Source: CAZICM01 sp964537685 (GTDB lineage Bacteria; Myxococcota_A; Polyangia; Polyangiales; Polyangiaceae). From it: DNA of 64,000 nucleotides. The notes under the pieces were generated by a model that searched no databases, was not told the origin of the DNA, and worked only from the letters and a program-made list of their open reading frames with translations. The position numbers and the translations under genes were made by a program. Below, piece after piece: positions 26,222 through 34,717 of the stretch. Every line of letters begins with the position of its first letter. The stretch's first letter is position 1. Location of the stretch: contig CAZICM010000009.1 of assembly GCA_964537685.1 (NCBI GenBank), positions 62,001 to 126,000 of the forward strand. The letters are read 5' to 3'.

Positions 26222-26911
26222 CTACGAGTCGTCACCGCATAAACCCGCAAAAGGTCCTTGAGCCATTCCCCGGTCGAAGGTGATGGGACATCCGCCCATG
26301 TTGGACACCATTTCACCGACTTCGATGGCCAAGGCGTCCGACCATTCGCGCGCTCCATCGAAGCGCGCCCGGATAATGCCGTTGGGATCGATGATCCATG
26401 TCTCTGGATAGAGCGTGGTTCCGTAGCGGCCGTTCACGATTTGAGCATCGGGATCGAACAGGATGGGAAAGGGCGGCTCTTCGTTTAAGGCGACCGAAAG
26501 AGCATCTTTTACATCATCCGGGCCTTCATCCGTCGAGACCGTCAGCACAACGAAGTCTTTACGTTCCTTGGCGATTTTCGCGAGCTCCGCCAAGGTGGGC
26601 ATTTCTTCGAGACAGGGCTTGCAGGTCTTGGTCCAGAAATTGAGATAAACGGTCTTGCCCCTGAACGAAGACAGCTTGACGGGTTTGCCGTTGATATCGG
26701 GCAATTCAAAGTCGGGCGCGAGCCTATCGCGGCCCGCATAGGCTGGTCTCATCGCGCATAAAGCCATGCAGCTTGAGCGCCGCTGATCGCTTTGGGCCGC
26801 GCTCACAAAGAGGTAAACCGCGGCTGCCGCCCCTAAAATAAAGGCGAACTGAGCGATGGACGACACGTTCAAACCCTGATTCGAGCTTTTTGCAGGGGCT
26901 TTTTTAGGCAT
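26222..26911 (-). CDS. Membrane-anchored TlpA/ResA-like thioredoxin
   Basis: 229 residues. One N-terminal membrane segment (IAQFAFILGAAAAVYLFVSA) anchors an outward-facing thioredoxin fold of the AhpC/TSA-Redoxin type: APDFELPDINGKPVKLSSFRGK, then the redox motif TCKPC with a following acidic residue, and the cis-Pro region TLYPETWIID. Such proteins reduce disulphides of apocytochromes c or other envelope proteins. The extra Cys pair (SCMALC) just after the anchor is unusual. The ATG at 26911 excludes a long upstream in-frame stretch that lacks coding character. Confidence 0.8.
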   Translation of the reverse strand: MPKKAPAKSSNQGLNVSSIAQFAFILGAAAAVYLFVSAAQSDQRRSSCMALCAMRPAYAGRDRLAPDFELPDINGKPVKLSSFRGKTVYLNFWTKTCKPCLEEMPTLAELAKIAKERKDFVVLTVSTDEGPDDVKDALSVALNEEPPFPILFDPDAQIVNGRYGTTLYPETWIIDPNGIIRARFDGAREWSDALAIEVGEMVSNMGGCPITFDRGMAQGPFAGLCGDDS

Positions 26912-27036
26912 TTTGTCTCTGTATAGCGCAGTGCAGGTGAGGCGAGAAGCTAGGCCGAGTCTTGAGAGGGCGGCGCGCTTCGGCCGAGAAGACTGCCGCC
27001 TTGGTTGGTGCTGCTGGCATGTGATAGCGTGCCGGC

Positions 27037-27258
27037 GTGGCGCATGAATTGGGAGAGGGTGACGAGCCGGTGCGCGTCGTGGGACGCCGGCGCAGACCGC
27101 CCCCCTTCGGAGGAAGCGGGAACACGAGCGCTGATGCGATCGCTTGGCGGAGGGCTTTTCCCACGCCATTCGTGCCCCGAGGGGTGTACCGCTTCAAGAG
27201 CCATGAAGAGGCTGACCAGTGGATGTGGGAGATGATCACGCGCCCCCGGACGACTTAG
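27037..27258 (+). CDS. Small protein next to truncated nucleotidyltransferase
   Basis: 73 residues from a GTG start. The C-terminal half (PRGVYRFKSHEEADQWMWEM) matches a motif found in short proteins that commonly precede nucleotidyltransferase-type genes of putative toxin-antitoxin or accessory modules; this is from memory of the family pattern. The N-terminus is Arg/Pro-rich. The end overlaps the next frame by 40 bases, as expected for a coupled pair. Confidence 0.5.
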   Translation: MAHELGEGDEPVRVVGRRRRPPPFGGSGNTSADAIAWRRAFPTPFVPRGVYRFKSHEEADQWMWEMITRPRTT

Positions 27259-27527
27259 AGTCCCGCGAGCCGTCGGTTGAGGATCTGGTCAAGCTCGCCG
27301 AGTATGTTGTCACGCGTGTGGCGGACGAGATCGTCGTCGATCTGATGACATCGGCGAGCGGGATTGGGTATGCAGAAGCCGAGCGTGAAGTTGTGGTTCA
27401 CGAGATCAGTGGTGTTCCCATAAGCTTTGCCTCGCCTTGGCTCCTTTGGCGGATGAAAAAATCGTCGCTCCGCGACAAGGATGCGCCGGACATTCACTTT
27501 CTGAGGCTTCTGCTCGGACGATCTTGA
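27219..27527 (+). pseudogene. C-terminal part of a nucleotidyltransferase-like protein
   Basis: About 102 codons. The section VADEIVVDLMTSASGIGYAE, then PISFASPWLLWRMK and KDAPDIHFLR, matches the C-terminal half of MNT/AbiEii-like (DUF6036-type) nucleotidyltransferases. The N-terminal catalytic GS-x10-DxD strand is missing, replaced by a short unrelated acidic segment. It should therefore be inactive: a truncated partner of the small gene upstream. Its end overlaps the 3' end of the convergent glutaredoxin gene by 34 bases. Confidence 0.55.
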
Positions 27528-27763
27528 TGAAGAAGGCGCACAAGGCGGGTTTCATCGATGCGGTACTTCATGATTTTCCGCCCATTGAGTTCGACAACGG
27601 GAACTTCCCAATCGTAGGCGGCGCGTTTTTCGGCGGGTGCCTGGTGGTCGAGGTCCACGATTTCAAGCGCAAAGGGTACGCGCTGCCGAATGCGTTCCAG
27701 TTCGGCCAGGGCGTCGTCGCATAGATGACAGCCTTCGCGGGTGTAAAAGGTAAGGGTGTTCAT
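27494..27763 (-). CDS. Glutaredoxin-family protein
   Basis: 89 residues with a compact thioredoxin fold and the active-site motif REGCHLCDDAL (CxxC near residues 12-15), and a VPVVELNGRKI cis-Pro strand. It resembles the DUF836 glutaredoxin-like group, presumably a cytoplasmic dithiol reductant. The ATG overlaps the TGA of the radical SAM gene upstream (ATGA), so they are cotranscribed; a link to maintaining the iron-sulphur enzyme is possible but unproven. Confidence 0.85.
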   Translation of the reverse strand: MNTLTFYTREGCHLCDDALAELERIRQRVPFALEIVDLDHQAPAEKRAAYDWEVPVVELNGRKIMKYRIDETRLVRLLHQDRPSRSLRK

Positions 27764-29292
27764 TCGCTTTCTTCGGCGGCAGGTACAAGGCGCAGCCGTT
27801 TTTGAGGTTTCGTTTTGGCCATGGGCTGAACGGCGTTGTCAGGCGATGTGTCGGTGATGCCGATCCGTTCAAAAGCCCGCTGATAATCGACAAAAGCGGC
27901 TCCCGCATGAACGGCTTCCAGCACGGCCCGGCCCTCGCGTTCGCCTCCCTTCGCCAACACCGCTTCAATCCATGCATAACGAGCGCTTGTGTCGCGTACA
28001 TCCGCCCTTCCGCGCAGTCCTTTCCGAAGCCGTGAAATCCTCGAGGACACCACATCGATACCGGCAAAAGATGCTTGAAATAAAGGCGTGTTGCGCTTGG
28101 GGCAAAAGGGCGCGACCCCCAATGCGACGGGAATCACCTTCGACAGTTCGCTCACGAAGGCCGCGCATTCATCGATGTCCGCATCGCTTTCACCGGGCAC
28201 GCCCACCATCAAATACAGCTTGAGCCGATCCATCCCATGCTTGCGGGCCAGCTCGGCCGCGCGTTCCAAATGCTTGATGCGGGCGCGGCGATCGAGCGTT
28301 TCCCGGACCCGGTCGCTCGCTCCATCCATCGCCGTTGTCAGCGTGCGATAACCCGCGCGTTTAAGGGCTTCTACGAATTCATCGCTGAGCCGGTCGGGTC
28401 TTAAGCTCGATAGCCCGACTTCACAGCCCCGATCGGCCAAGGACCGGACGATTTCGGCAATGCGCGGATGATCGCTCACCGCGGCGCCCACCAGTCCCAC
28501 CCGTTTCGCGTCGCGGGGAATGAGCTCTAAAATGCGTTCTTGACTGACCAGGCGCATACCGCCGTTGGTCGAGCGGCGCATGACGCAATAGGTGCAGCCG
28601 CGCGAGCAGCCCCGTTCTGTTTCGATGAGAAACATATTGGATAGCTCGGCAAAAGGCGTGCGGATGGGCGCCCACGCCGGCAGGAGGGCATCGTCGCATT
28701 GAGCGATGGGAGGCATGGCGCTTCCGTGATGCGCGGGCACAAACACATGAGGCAGCTTGGCCAATGCGAGCAGGGCCTCGTCTTTGTGGGTGGCTTCGCG
28801 GAGAGAGCGCAGCACATCGAGCACCAGCGAATCGGCTTCGCCCATGATGATCGCATCGGCAAATGCCGCGAGCGGAAGGGGATTTGAAAAGGTGAGCGGG
28901 CCGCCCGCGATCACCAGAGGATGGCGATCGTGACGCTCTTCGCGCAAGGCGGGCAGCTTGGCCGCCTCGAGCATTTGGATGACGCCCGCGAGTTCTAGCT
29001 CGTAGGCGACGGAGAAGGCGATGACGGGAAAAGCATCGAGCGGCTTTTGGCTTTCATAGGTGAGCGGTCTGTGAAGCTCGCTTAAATCGTCGGGCAAAAA
29101 AGCCCTTTCACAGGCTAGGCCAGGCTCGTTCTGAATGACTTTATAGATCTGCAGAAAGCCGAGCGAGCTCATCCCCGCGCGATAAGGGGACGGATAAGCG
29201 AGCGCGATACAGAAAGGCGCTTGTTTATGAATGCGGCCAATTTCGCTTGAAAGCCGCTGACGAATCAGGCTGGCCGCTCTGGGGCGAGACAT
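27760..29292 (-). CDS. B12-binding-type radical SAM protein
   Basis: 510 residues. The N-terminal half (about 25-190) resembles a cobalamin-binding domain variant (ALAYPSPYRAGMSSLGFLQI); the radical SAM domain has the cluster motif ERGCSRGCTYC with cysteines at 229, 233 and 236, followed by a TIM-barrel pattern (LKLYLMVGVPGESDADIDEC). Related proteins are generally of unknown substrate, in the TIGR03960-like group. The ATG at 29292 was selected because the upstream in-frame extension has no coding signal. Followed by glutaredoxin; comEC lies 50 bases upstream on the same strand. Confidence 0.85.
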   Translation of the reverse strand: MSRPRAASLIRQRLSSEIGRIHKQAPFCIALAYPSPYRAGMSSLGFLQIYKVIQNEPGLACERAFLPDDLSELHRPLTYESQKPLDAFPVIAFSVAYELELAGVIQMLEAAKLPALREERHDRHPLVIAGGPLTFSNPLPLAAFADAIIMGEADSLVLDVLRSLREATHKDEALLALAKLPHVFVPAHHGSAMPPIAQCDDALLPAWAPIRTPFAELSNMFLIETERGCSRGCTYCVMRRSTNGGMRLVSQERILELIPRDAKRVGLVGAAVSDHPRIAEIVRSLADRGCEVGLSSLRPDRLSDEFVEALKRAGYRTLTTAMDGASDRVRETLDRRARIKHLERAAELARKHGMDRLKLYLMVGVPGESDADIDECAAFVSELSKVIPVALGVAPFCPKRNTPLFQASFAGIDVVSSRISRLRKGLRGRADVRDTSARYAWIEAVLAKGGEREGRAVLEAVHAGAAFVDYQRAFERIGITDTSPDNAVQPMAKTKPQKRLRLVPAAEESE

Positions 29293-29342
29293 TGGGCGCA
29301 GCCTTTCAAACTTGTTCACATGGCGCAAGCCAGCACAGGCAT

Positions 29343-31754
29343 TTAGAGATCGGCGCCCCGCCTGACATGCATGGTGTCTCCGTCGCTTTCCCAGACGATA
29401 TGGCCGCCCCGATCGGTGCGTAAAATCGGGATACCAAAGCGCGACAGCGTGCCCATGGCCATGGGATGAGGATGTCCAAAGCGATTGCGCACACCGCATG
29501 AAATGCCGGCAAACGAAGGCGATACGGCTTCGAGAAATGCAGGCGAAGTCGACGTCCGGCTTCCGTGATGGCCCACCTTTAAGAGATCGGCCCGAAGCTT
29601 GGAAGGCGCGCGCTCCAAGAGTTCGGCCTCGGCTTCGTGCTCGGAATCGCCGACCAATAAAGCGGCCCGCCGCCCATACGAAACCCGAATCACAAAAGAA
29701 TTGTCGTTGGCGCTGCGGTCTTGATGAATCGCCGGACAAGGAGCGAGCACGTCCACCACCGCGCCTCCGATTTCACGGGGCCGTCCACACAGCTCCGCCG
29801 GCCTGCGGATCGGCACATTTTGTTGGCGCAGCGAACGCAGAAGCGAGGCGTATACAGGTCCCGCCCCGTGTTCTTCGCCTTGGCCCGTATCCCAAAATTC
29901 GCCGACCGAAACGCCTGAAAGCGCTGATGGAAGCCCTCCAAAATGATCGGGATGGGGATGTGAAAGCACGGCGATATCGATGTGCTTTCGGCGCTTGTAG
30001 CGAAGAAAAGGCTGGATGACCCGGCTTCCGGTATCGATGGGGCTACCCACAAAACCGCCCGCGTCCACCAGCATGCCCGCGCCGTTTGGCAACTCGACAA
30101 AAATGGAATCGCCTTGCCCAATATCCAACAGATGCACGCGCAACATATTTTTTGGCGAGCCTTGACGCAGCGCCCACGCCTCGAGCAGGAGAAGCGCCGC
30201 CGCGCCGCATAAAAGAGCGCTGATACGGGCACGCCTGGAAGACGCCACAAAGGCCATACAGGCACAGATGGCCAAGGCCGAAAGCTGAGCGGCAGAAGGC
30301 GGCGGAACGGCCAGCGTTGGACCTCGTTCGGCGGTGAAACGAGCGATGGCGCGCACAATCAGCAAGGCTCCCGAACCTAAAAGGGCTGTACCCTGCTCGA
30401 GCGAAGGCGCCCAGGCCAGCACCGTATGCAGCAAACAAATGGGAAGCGCGGCCAGCTCGCCCACAGGAGCGGCCAGGATATTCGCCAATATTCCCGCCAA
30501 GGGCAGGGTGGGCGAAGCCATCGCCACAATGGCGGTACAGCCCGCCATTGCGGCCAGGGTTGTTGCGATGGCCGATAAAACAGGCCGAAAGAGTGCCGGC
30601 CCAACCTCAAACGCCTTGCCCAGGGGGCGGCTTAGCGCCAGAAGCCCCGCCGTTGCGCCCGCCGAAAGCGCAAAGGACATATCGCACAGAACCAAAGGAT
30701 CCCAGAGCGAAGGCACAAGCAGCGACCACGCCAAAGAGCGCACGCCGGAAGGCTTTCTTCCGAGGGCTTGAGCCAACATCGCGGCGCCGAGCATGCCCGC
30801 GGCCCGCACGGCCGAACCGCTACCTCCAGCAAAATCGGCATATAAAAACGCGGCGGGGATACTCACCGCGGCGGCGGCGCGGCCTACATCCATACGCGCC
30901 GAAAGCCGCTGAATACGCACCAGAACAGCCCGGAGCGCGGCGGCAAATCCAGCGACGGCAATCACCAAATGGGTTCCTGACACCGCGAGCAGATGCGAAA
31001 GACCGCTGACCCGGAAGGCTTCATCATCGAGCGGATCGAGATTGGTTTCGCCTAAAACCAGCGCCCGGGCCAAGGGCGCGGCCTCCGGGTGATACGTCGC
31101 CTCGATACGCCTTCGAACGCGAGCCCTGGCTTCATCGACGAGCGCCCCGATGGACCAAGGCCGCTCGATAATGCGCAAATCGATCAAGCCACCGCTGGCA
31201 GTAATCCCCAAACGCGCAATCGAAGGCCGTGGATCGCGCAGGCCCTCATTCAGGAATAGATGTACAGGCGATAAGTCCGCGATGATTTCCGCCCGATCGC
31301 CCCTTCGCAAGGAAGAAGGCGCGCCGTAGAGCCTCGCCCGAAAGGGTGTTTGAATGGGGCGATCGCCGCACTGGCCCGATAAAAGCTCCATATCGGCTCG
31401 TCCGCTTAGGTCGCTTTCGGCTTGATCTGGGATTGGCTCGCCATTCTTTCGAATCACCACGGGAGAAGCGATAACCACCGCCACCGCCTCGCATCGGGCC
31501 GGGGGATGTAAAAACTCAGCCGTGAAGTCGTAGGCGGCTTTGCCTGTTTCCAGCGTATTTCGAGCGCGGAGGCCGCCGATAGCCAGACACACCAAACAAA
31601 AGCCCAGCAATGCGGGCCGGGCATGCTTTCGAAGCAAAAAGGCGATAGCTGCGGCGGCGCAGGCGGTGGCGAGGGGGGCTTGGGCAAGTGCCGCTCCAAA
31701 CCAGAGCGAAAGAGCGACAAGCAAGAGTTCATCCACGGGTTTGGGGGGCTTCAT
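29343..31754 (-). CDS. comEC: ComEC/Rec2 DNA-uptake channel
   Basis: 803 residues, a typical full length. N-terminal membrane helices and a soluble DUF4131-like part come first; the competence domain follows (LGETNLDPLDDEAFRVSGLS, then HLLAVSGTHL) with several membrane helices; and a C-terminal metallo-beta-lactamase-type domain has LSHPHPDHFGG and GHHGS. ComEC forms the inner-membrane pore for single-stranded DNA in natural transformation. The C-terminal nuclease domain keeps the metal motif HxHxDH. The upstream region is not a normal promoter but a minisatellite (see 31919-32410). No comEA or comF is nearby. Confidence 0.95.
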   Translation of the reverse strand: MKPPKPVDELLLVALSLWFGAALAQAPLATACAAAAIAFLLRKHARPALLGFCLVCLAIGGLRARNTLETGKAAYDFTAEFLHPPARCEAVAVVIASPVVIRKNGEPIPDQAESDLSGRADMELLSGQCGDRPIQTPFRARLYGAPSSLRRGDRAEIIADLSPVHLFLNEGLRDPRPSIARLGITASGGLIDLRIIERPWSIGALVDEARARVRRRIEATYHPEAAPLARALVLGETNLDPLDDEAFRVSGLSHLLAVSGTHLVIAVAGFAAALRAVLVRIQRLSARMDVGRAAAAVSIPAAFLYADFAGGSGSAVRAAGMLGAAMLAQALGRKPSGVRSLAWSLLVPSLWDPLVLCDMSFALSAGATAGLLALSRPLGKAFEVGPALFRPVLSAIATTLAAMAGCTAIVAMASPTLPLAGILANILAAPVGELAALPICLLHTVLAWAPSLEQGTALLGSGALLIVRAIARFTAERGPTLAVPPPSAAQLSALAICACMAFVASSRRARISALLCGAAALLLLEAWALRQGSPKNMLRVHLLDIGQGDSIFVELPNGAGMLVDAGGFVGSPIDTGSRVIQPFLRYKRRKHIDIAVLSHPHPDHFGGLPSALSGVSVGEFWDTGQGEEHGAGPVYASLLRSLRQQNVPIRRPAELCGRPREIGGAVVDVLAPCPAIHQDRSANDNSFVIRVSYGRRAALLVGDSEHEAEAELLERAPSKLRADLLKVGHHGSRTSTSPAFLEAVSPSFAGISCGVRNRFGHPHPMAMGTLSRFGIPILRTDRGGHIVWESDGDTMHVRRGADL

Positions 31755-31918
31755 GCCCAGGGTCCGAATTCAAAAGGCGTGCCAGCCCAAACTCACATAA
31801 AACGCCGGTATTTTAAGGTGTGGTTGCGGGTCTTGGGGGTGGCGGAGGTGAAAACAGGGTGGCGGCCGCCACCTCTCGATTCAGGGGAGATGGGCCGAGG
31901 GAGATGAGTCGAGAGGTC

Positions 31919-32410
31919 TATGAGATGAGTCGACGGGTCTCCCGAGGTGCGCCCTAGGGTCTTGGAGACGAGTCGACGGGTCTCCCGAGGTGCGCCCTAG
32001 GGTCTTGGAGATGAGTCGACGGGTCTCCCGAGGTGCGCCCTAGGGTCTATGAGATGAGTCGACGGGTCTCCAGAGATGAGTCGGCGGATCTTGAGAGGTG
32101 CGCCCTAGGGTCTACGAGATGAGTCGACGGGTCTCCCGAGGTGCGCCCTAGGGTCTGTGAGACGAGTCGGCGGGTCTTGGAGATGAGTCGGCGGGTCTCC
32201 TGAGGTGCGCCCTAGGGTCTTGGAGACGAGTCGACGGGTCTTGAGAGGTGCGCCCTAGGGTCTTGGAGACGAGTCGACGGGTCTCTGAGACGAGTCGGCG
32301 GGTCTCCCGAGATGCGCCCTGGGGTCTATGAGATGAGTCGACGGGTCTCCCGAGGTGCGCCCTAGGGTCTTGGAGACGAGTCGGCGGGTCTCCCGAGGTG
32401 CTGCTGGGCT
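31919..32410. repeat. Alternating two-unit minisatellite
   Basis: About 490 bases built from two units, each ending in GGGTCT. Unit A is 21 bases with core GAGAYGAGTCGRCGGGTCT, and unit B is 22 bases with core GAGGTGCGCCCTAGGGTCT. By eye the order is ABABABAABABAABABAABABAB, with 13 A, 9 full B and one partial B. A contains GTCGAC in many copies; B contains the palindrome CCCTAGGG. The combined 43-base period is not a multiple of three, and no frame is open, so it is noncoding. A more diverged A copy precedes it at 31885-31918. It lies upstream of comEC. Confidence 0.95.
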
Positions 32411-32438
32411 AGTGAGTTTTTATAGTTTTATCCGCGCC

Positions 32439-32452
32439 GGGTTTGTGGCTCG
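32439..32452. repeat. Copy of GGTTTGTGGCTCGC
   Basis: This 14-bp sequence recurs in both units of the 21-bp tandem at 33087-33128, about 640 bases away, so it brackets the hairpin-rich noncoding block. Confidence 0.7.
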
Positions 32453-32593
32453 CACCACCCAATCACGGATGTGCGGCAAATAATGCGTTGAATGGAGCGG
32501 CTTTTTGCGGTTGCTAAAGCGAAAGTACAAGGCTAAGTTGCCCGTGTACACAGTGACGAATCGACGGCAAAACAAGTCTATTTCTGACCATGC

Positions 32594-32952
32594 TGCACAT
32601 GTGCAACTTGCCCTATTGCGCGCGCGCAACTATGCAACTATGGTCTTGCAGAGCGAACAAAAGACCGTCTCCAATCTCTGCGCTTGTACGGAATGCGATC
32701 CTTTCTACCGTGTCGATTTGTCTTGACACCTCGTTTGTTCGCAGTCTGCGAGGTATCATTCCGATAGCCCTCAAACAGACTGCGAACAGCGGTCGGAAAA
32801 ATAGACTTCGCCCAAAGGCGTTTTGATTCACGCATGATGAAAAACCCTTTTGGTGATGACCGCATCAATCGAACGCTTACTCGGTATCCGACTGATGCGG
32901 TTTGTAATTAAAACAGCCCGTTGGGCGTCATTGGTCGTGACGCCCAACGGGC
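32594..32952. other. Hairpin-rich noncoding block
   Basis: Visible self-complementary elements: palindrome TGCACATGTGCA at 32594-32605; 14-bp palindrome at 32616-32629; 12-bp inverted repeat at 32737-32748 with 32776-32787; 9-bp inverted repeat at 32859-32867 with 32893-32901; and a perfect 15-bp stem with 7-base loop at 32916-32952. Composition is more AT-rich than flanking genes. No open frame has family or codon support. It could be a structured RNA, a remnant of a mobile element or a recombination site. No T-run follows the last hairpin. Confidence 0.6.
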
Positions 32953-33086
32953 CGTACCTTGCCTAGCAACACAAAAAGATCAACAGAAAAGCGTTAAATA
33001 TCTACGAGCCAAATTATGCGGCAAACATACATGGCCTTAAAAGGCTGTGTTTAGCGCGTTTTGGTGTGCAGTTCTCGAGATGTTTT

Positions 33087-33128
33087 TTGGTTTGTGGCTC
33101 GCGGTAATTGGTTTGTGGCTCGCGGTAA
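33087..33128. repeat. Perfect 21-bp tandem repeat ahead of toxin-antitoxin pair
   Basis: Two adjacent identical copies of a 21-bp unit beginning TTGGTTTGTGGC (33087-33107 and 33108-33128), about 55 bases before the antitoxin start. Tandem repeats in this position can be operators for the antitoxin; that role is inferred. Confidence 0.8.
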
Positions 33129-33185
33129 ATAGTTCAACGCCACTTCGCTTGGCAGGTACGCGGCGGGAGCGTACGCTCGCTCGTG

Positions 33186-33485
33186 ATGCGTTCGAACGCC
33201 GCCCGCCTTCGTGTGACCGAAAACTCTGTTCCGCTCAGCGAGCTGGGAGCGAGCGCTTCTGGTCTGATGAAGAAACTCCGAGAAAGCGGTCAAGCCGTCG
33301 TGCTCACGGAGGAAGGACGGCCGGCCGCAGTGCTGATCACACCGGAAGTGTTCGATGGCCTGCGGCAGCGCGATCGGGTGATCGCAGCGGTGGAGCGGGG
33401 CCGCGCGGATCTGCGAGCAGGCCGAGTCATCGACGATGAAGACCTCAGTCGCGACGTTGAAGCGCGGTTCGGCTCCGTCCGGTGA
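33186..33485 (+). CDS. Phd/YefM-type antitoxin
   Basis: 99 residues with the Phd/YefM layout: ENSVPLSELGASASGLMKKL binds DNA as a dimer, then VVLTEEGRPAAVLITPEVFD, and a C-terminal acidic helical part that should wrap the toxin. Antitoxins of this type repress their own operon and neutralise the partner. The ATG at 33186 is favoured; a GTG at 33183 is also possible. It overlaps the toxin by 4 bases (GTGA). The 21-bp tandem repeat upstream may be its operator. Confidence 0.85.
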   Translation: MRSNAARLRVTENSVPLSELGASASGLMKKLRESGQAVVLTEEGRPAAVLITPEVFDGLRQRDRVIAAVERGRADLRAGRVIDDEDLSRDVEARFGSVR

Positions 33486-33784
33486 AGCTGCGCTGGTCGG
33501 AAGGGGCGCGCCAGGATCTCTACGAGATAGCGGAGTACATCGCGCATGACAATCCACGAGCTGCGGCTCGCTGGATTGGCAGGCTTCGGGCGCGCGCAAA
33601 GCTCGCGGCGACCGCACCTAGGGCCGGGCGCGCCGTTCCTGAGTACGGACGGGAGGAGATTCGTGAGGTGTTCGAGCGGAGCTATCGCGTCATCTATGAG
33701 ATCACGAAGGGCGCAATCGTCGTGCTCGCCGTGTTCGAGGGGCACCGAAAACTTCCCGAGGCCAGCGGTGAAGACGACAAGTAG
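33482..33784 (+). CDS. RelE/ParE-family toxin
   Basis: 100 residues of the RelE/ParE fold: LRWSEGARQDLYEIAEYIAH, a basic middle (RWIGRLRARAKL) and the end strand YRVIYEITKGAIVVLAVFEG. ParE-type toxins poison DNA gyrase and RelE-type toxins cleave mRNA; the helical hairpin with EIAEYIA and the absence of the full RelE catalytic set suggest the ParE side, but this is uncertain. It starts with GTG overlapping the antitoxin stop. The pair sits between noncoding repeats and chromosomal genes, a typical location for accessory stabilising modules. Confidence 0.85.
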   Translation: MKLRWSEGARQDLYEIAEYIAHDNPRAAARWIGRLRARAKLAATAPRAGRAVPEYGREEIREVFERSYRVIYEITKGAIVVLAVFEGHRKLPEASGEDDK

Positions 33785-33817
33785 AGCCCCGCTTCAAAGA
33801 ACGCTACAACCCAAACC

Positions 33818-34717
33818 GTGCCTCCCCCCAAACCCTCGCTCATACAGCGCCGCTCAGCACTTCACTTGTTGCTCGGCGCCCCTTTGCTCAGCGCCTGCCA
33901 AAGCTCAGCGCCCAGCGCTCAATCATCGAAAACCCGCGTCGTTTCTATCTCGCCCAGTACCACCGAAACGGTCTTCGCCATCGGCGCCGGACATCTGTTG
34001 ATCGGCCGCTCTAAATATTGCGACTACCCTTCCGAGGCCGCTCGCCTTCCTATTGTCGGCGGCTATTCCGATCCGAATATCGAAGCCATTTTGGGCCTCT
34101 TGCCCACCCTTGTTACAGGCGCCCGAGGCCCCGCCGGCCCCGGCATCGAACAGGCGCTCAATGCCCGCGGCATTCAGACTTTTTTCCCCGAAACCGAATC
34201 TATCGCTCAAATCGAAAGCATGATCGCCGGCCTGGGAAGGCTTCTTTCTCATGAAGAACAGGCCGCTCAAGCCACTTGGCGCATTCGCCAAAAAGAACGC
34301 GCCGTCAGCATCGCCGTCCACAACCGCCCCAAAATCCGAGCCGTGATGCTCTTCGATATCGCGCCCATCGTCACCGCTGGACCAGGCAGCTTTCCCGATG
34401 AGCTCCTTCGTATCGCAGGCACCGAAAATCTAATCGTCCGCGGAGGCGCCTACCCCACCATCAATATCGAACATCTCTTGTCCCTCGATCCCGATGTGCT
34501 TCTCGATGCGAGCTCCGATGCGCCCGATGCCACGCAATCCCGCATCAGCGCTCAGTTGCCCGGCTTTCGGGAGCTCCGCGCCGTTAGAGAAAACCGTGTT
34601 CTCAAGCTCACCGGAAGCGCCGTCTTAAGACCAGGTCCGCGTATCGGCGACGGTCTTGAAACCTTGGCCGCCGCGCTTAATGGCCTATCTGTTCAAAGCC
34701 CCGAAAAACAGCCGTGA
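33818..34717 (+). CDS. BtuF/FecB-type substrate-binding lipoprotein
   Basis: 299 residues. A lipobox (APLLSAC near residue 27) follows a signal from a GTG start. The mature part matches class III ABC binding proteins for cobalamin, haem or siderophores: RVVSISPSTTETVFAIGAG, VGGYSDPNIEAIL, and NIEHLLSLDPDVLLDAS, with two lobes joined by a long helix. No permease or ATPase gene is adjacent, so the rest of the transporter would lie elsewhere. It overlaps tlyA by 4 bases (GTGA), an unexplained coupling. Substrate undetermined. Confidence 0.85.
   Translation: MPPPKPSLIQRRSALHLLLGAPLLSACQSSAPSAQSSKTRVVSISPSTTETVFAIGAGHLLIGRSKYCDYPSEAARLPIVGGYSDPNIEAILGLLPTLVTGARGPAGPGIEQALNARGIQTFFPETESIAQIESMIAGLGRLLSHEEQAAQATWRIRQKERAVSIAVHNRPKIRAVMLFDIAPIVTAGPGSFPDELLRIAGTENLIVRGGAYPTINIEHLLSLDPDVLLDASSDAPDATQSRISAQLPGFRELRAVRENRVLKLTGSAVLRPGPRIGDGLETLAAALNGLSVQSPEKQP

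Noticed and set aside
31919..32410. CRISPR array
   Set aside because: Both alternating units are repeats; there are no unique spacers, the units are only 21-22 bases, and no cas genes are present.
32505..32868. Short ORFs in the hairpin block on both strands
   Set aside because: They have no ribosome sites, no recognised families, and cross inverted repeats.
32916..32998. Integron attC site
   Set aside because: GTTGGGC and GCCCAAC occur, but in the reverse order to attC, and pairing GCCCAAC with the later GTTAAAT gives no complementary inner boxes. No integrase is seen.
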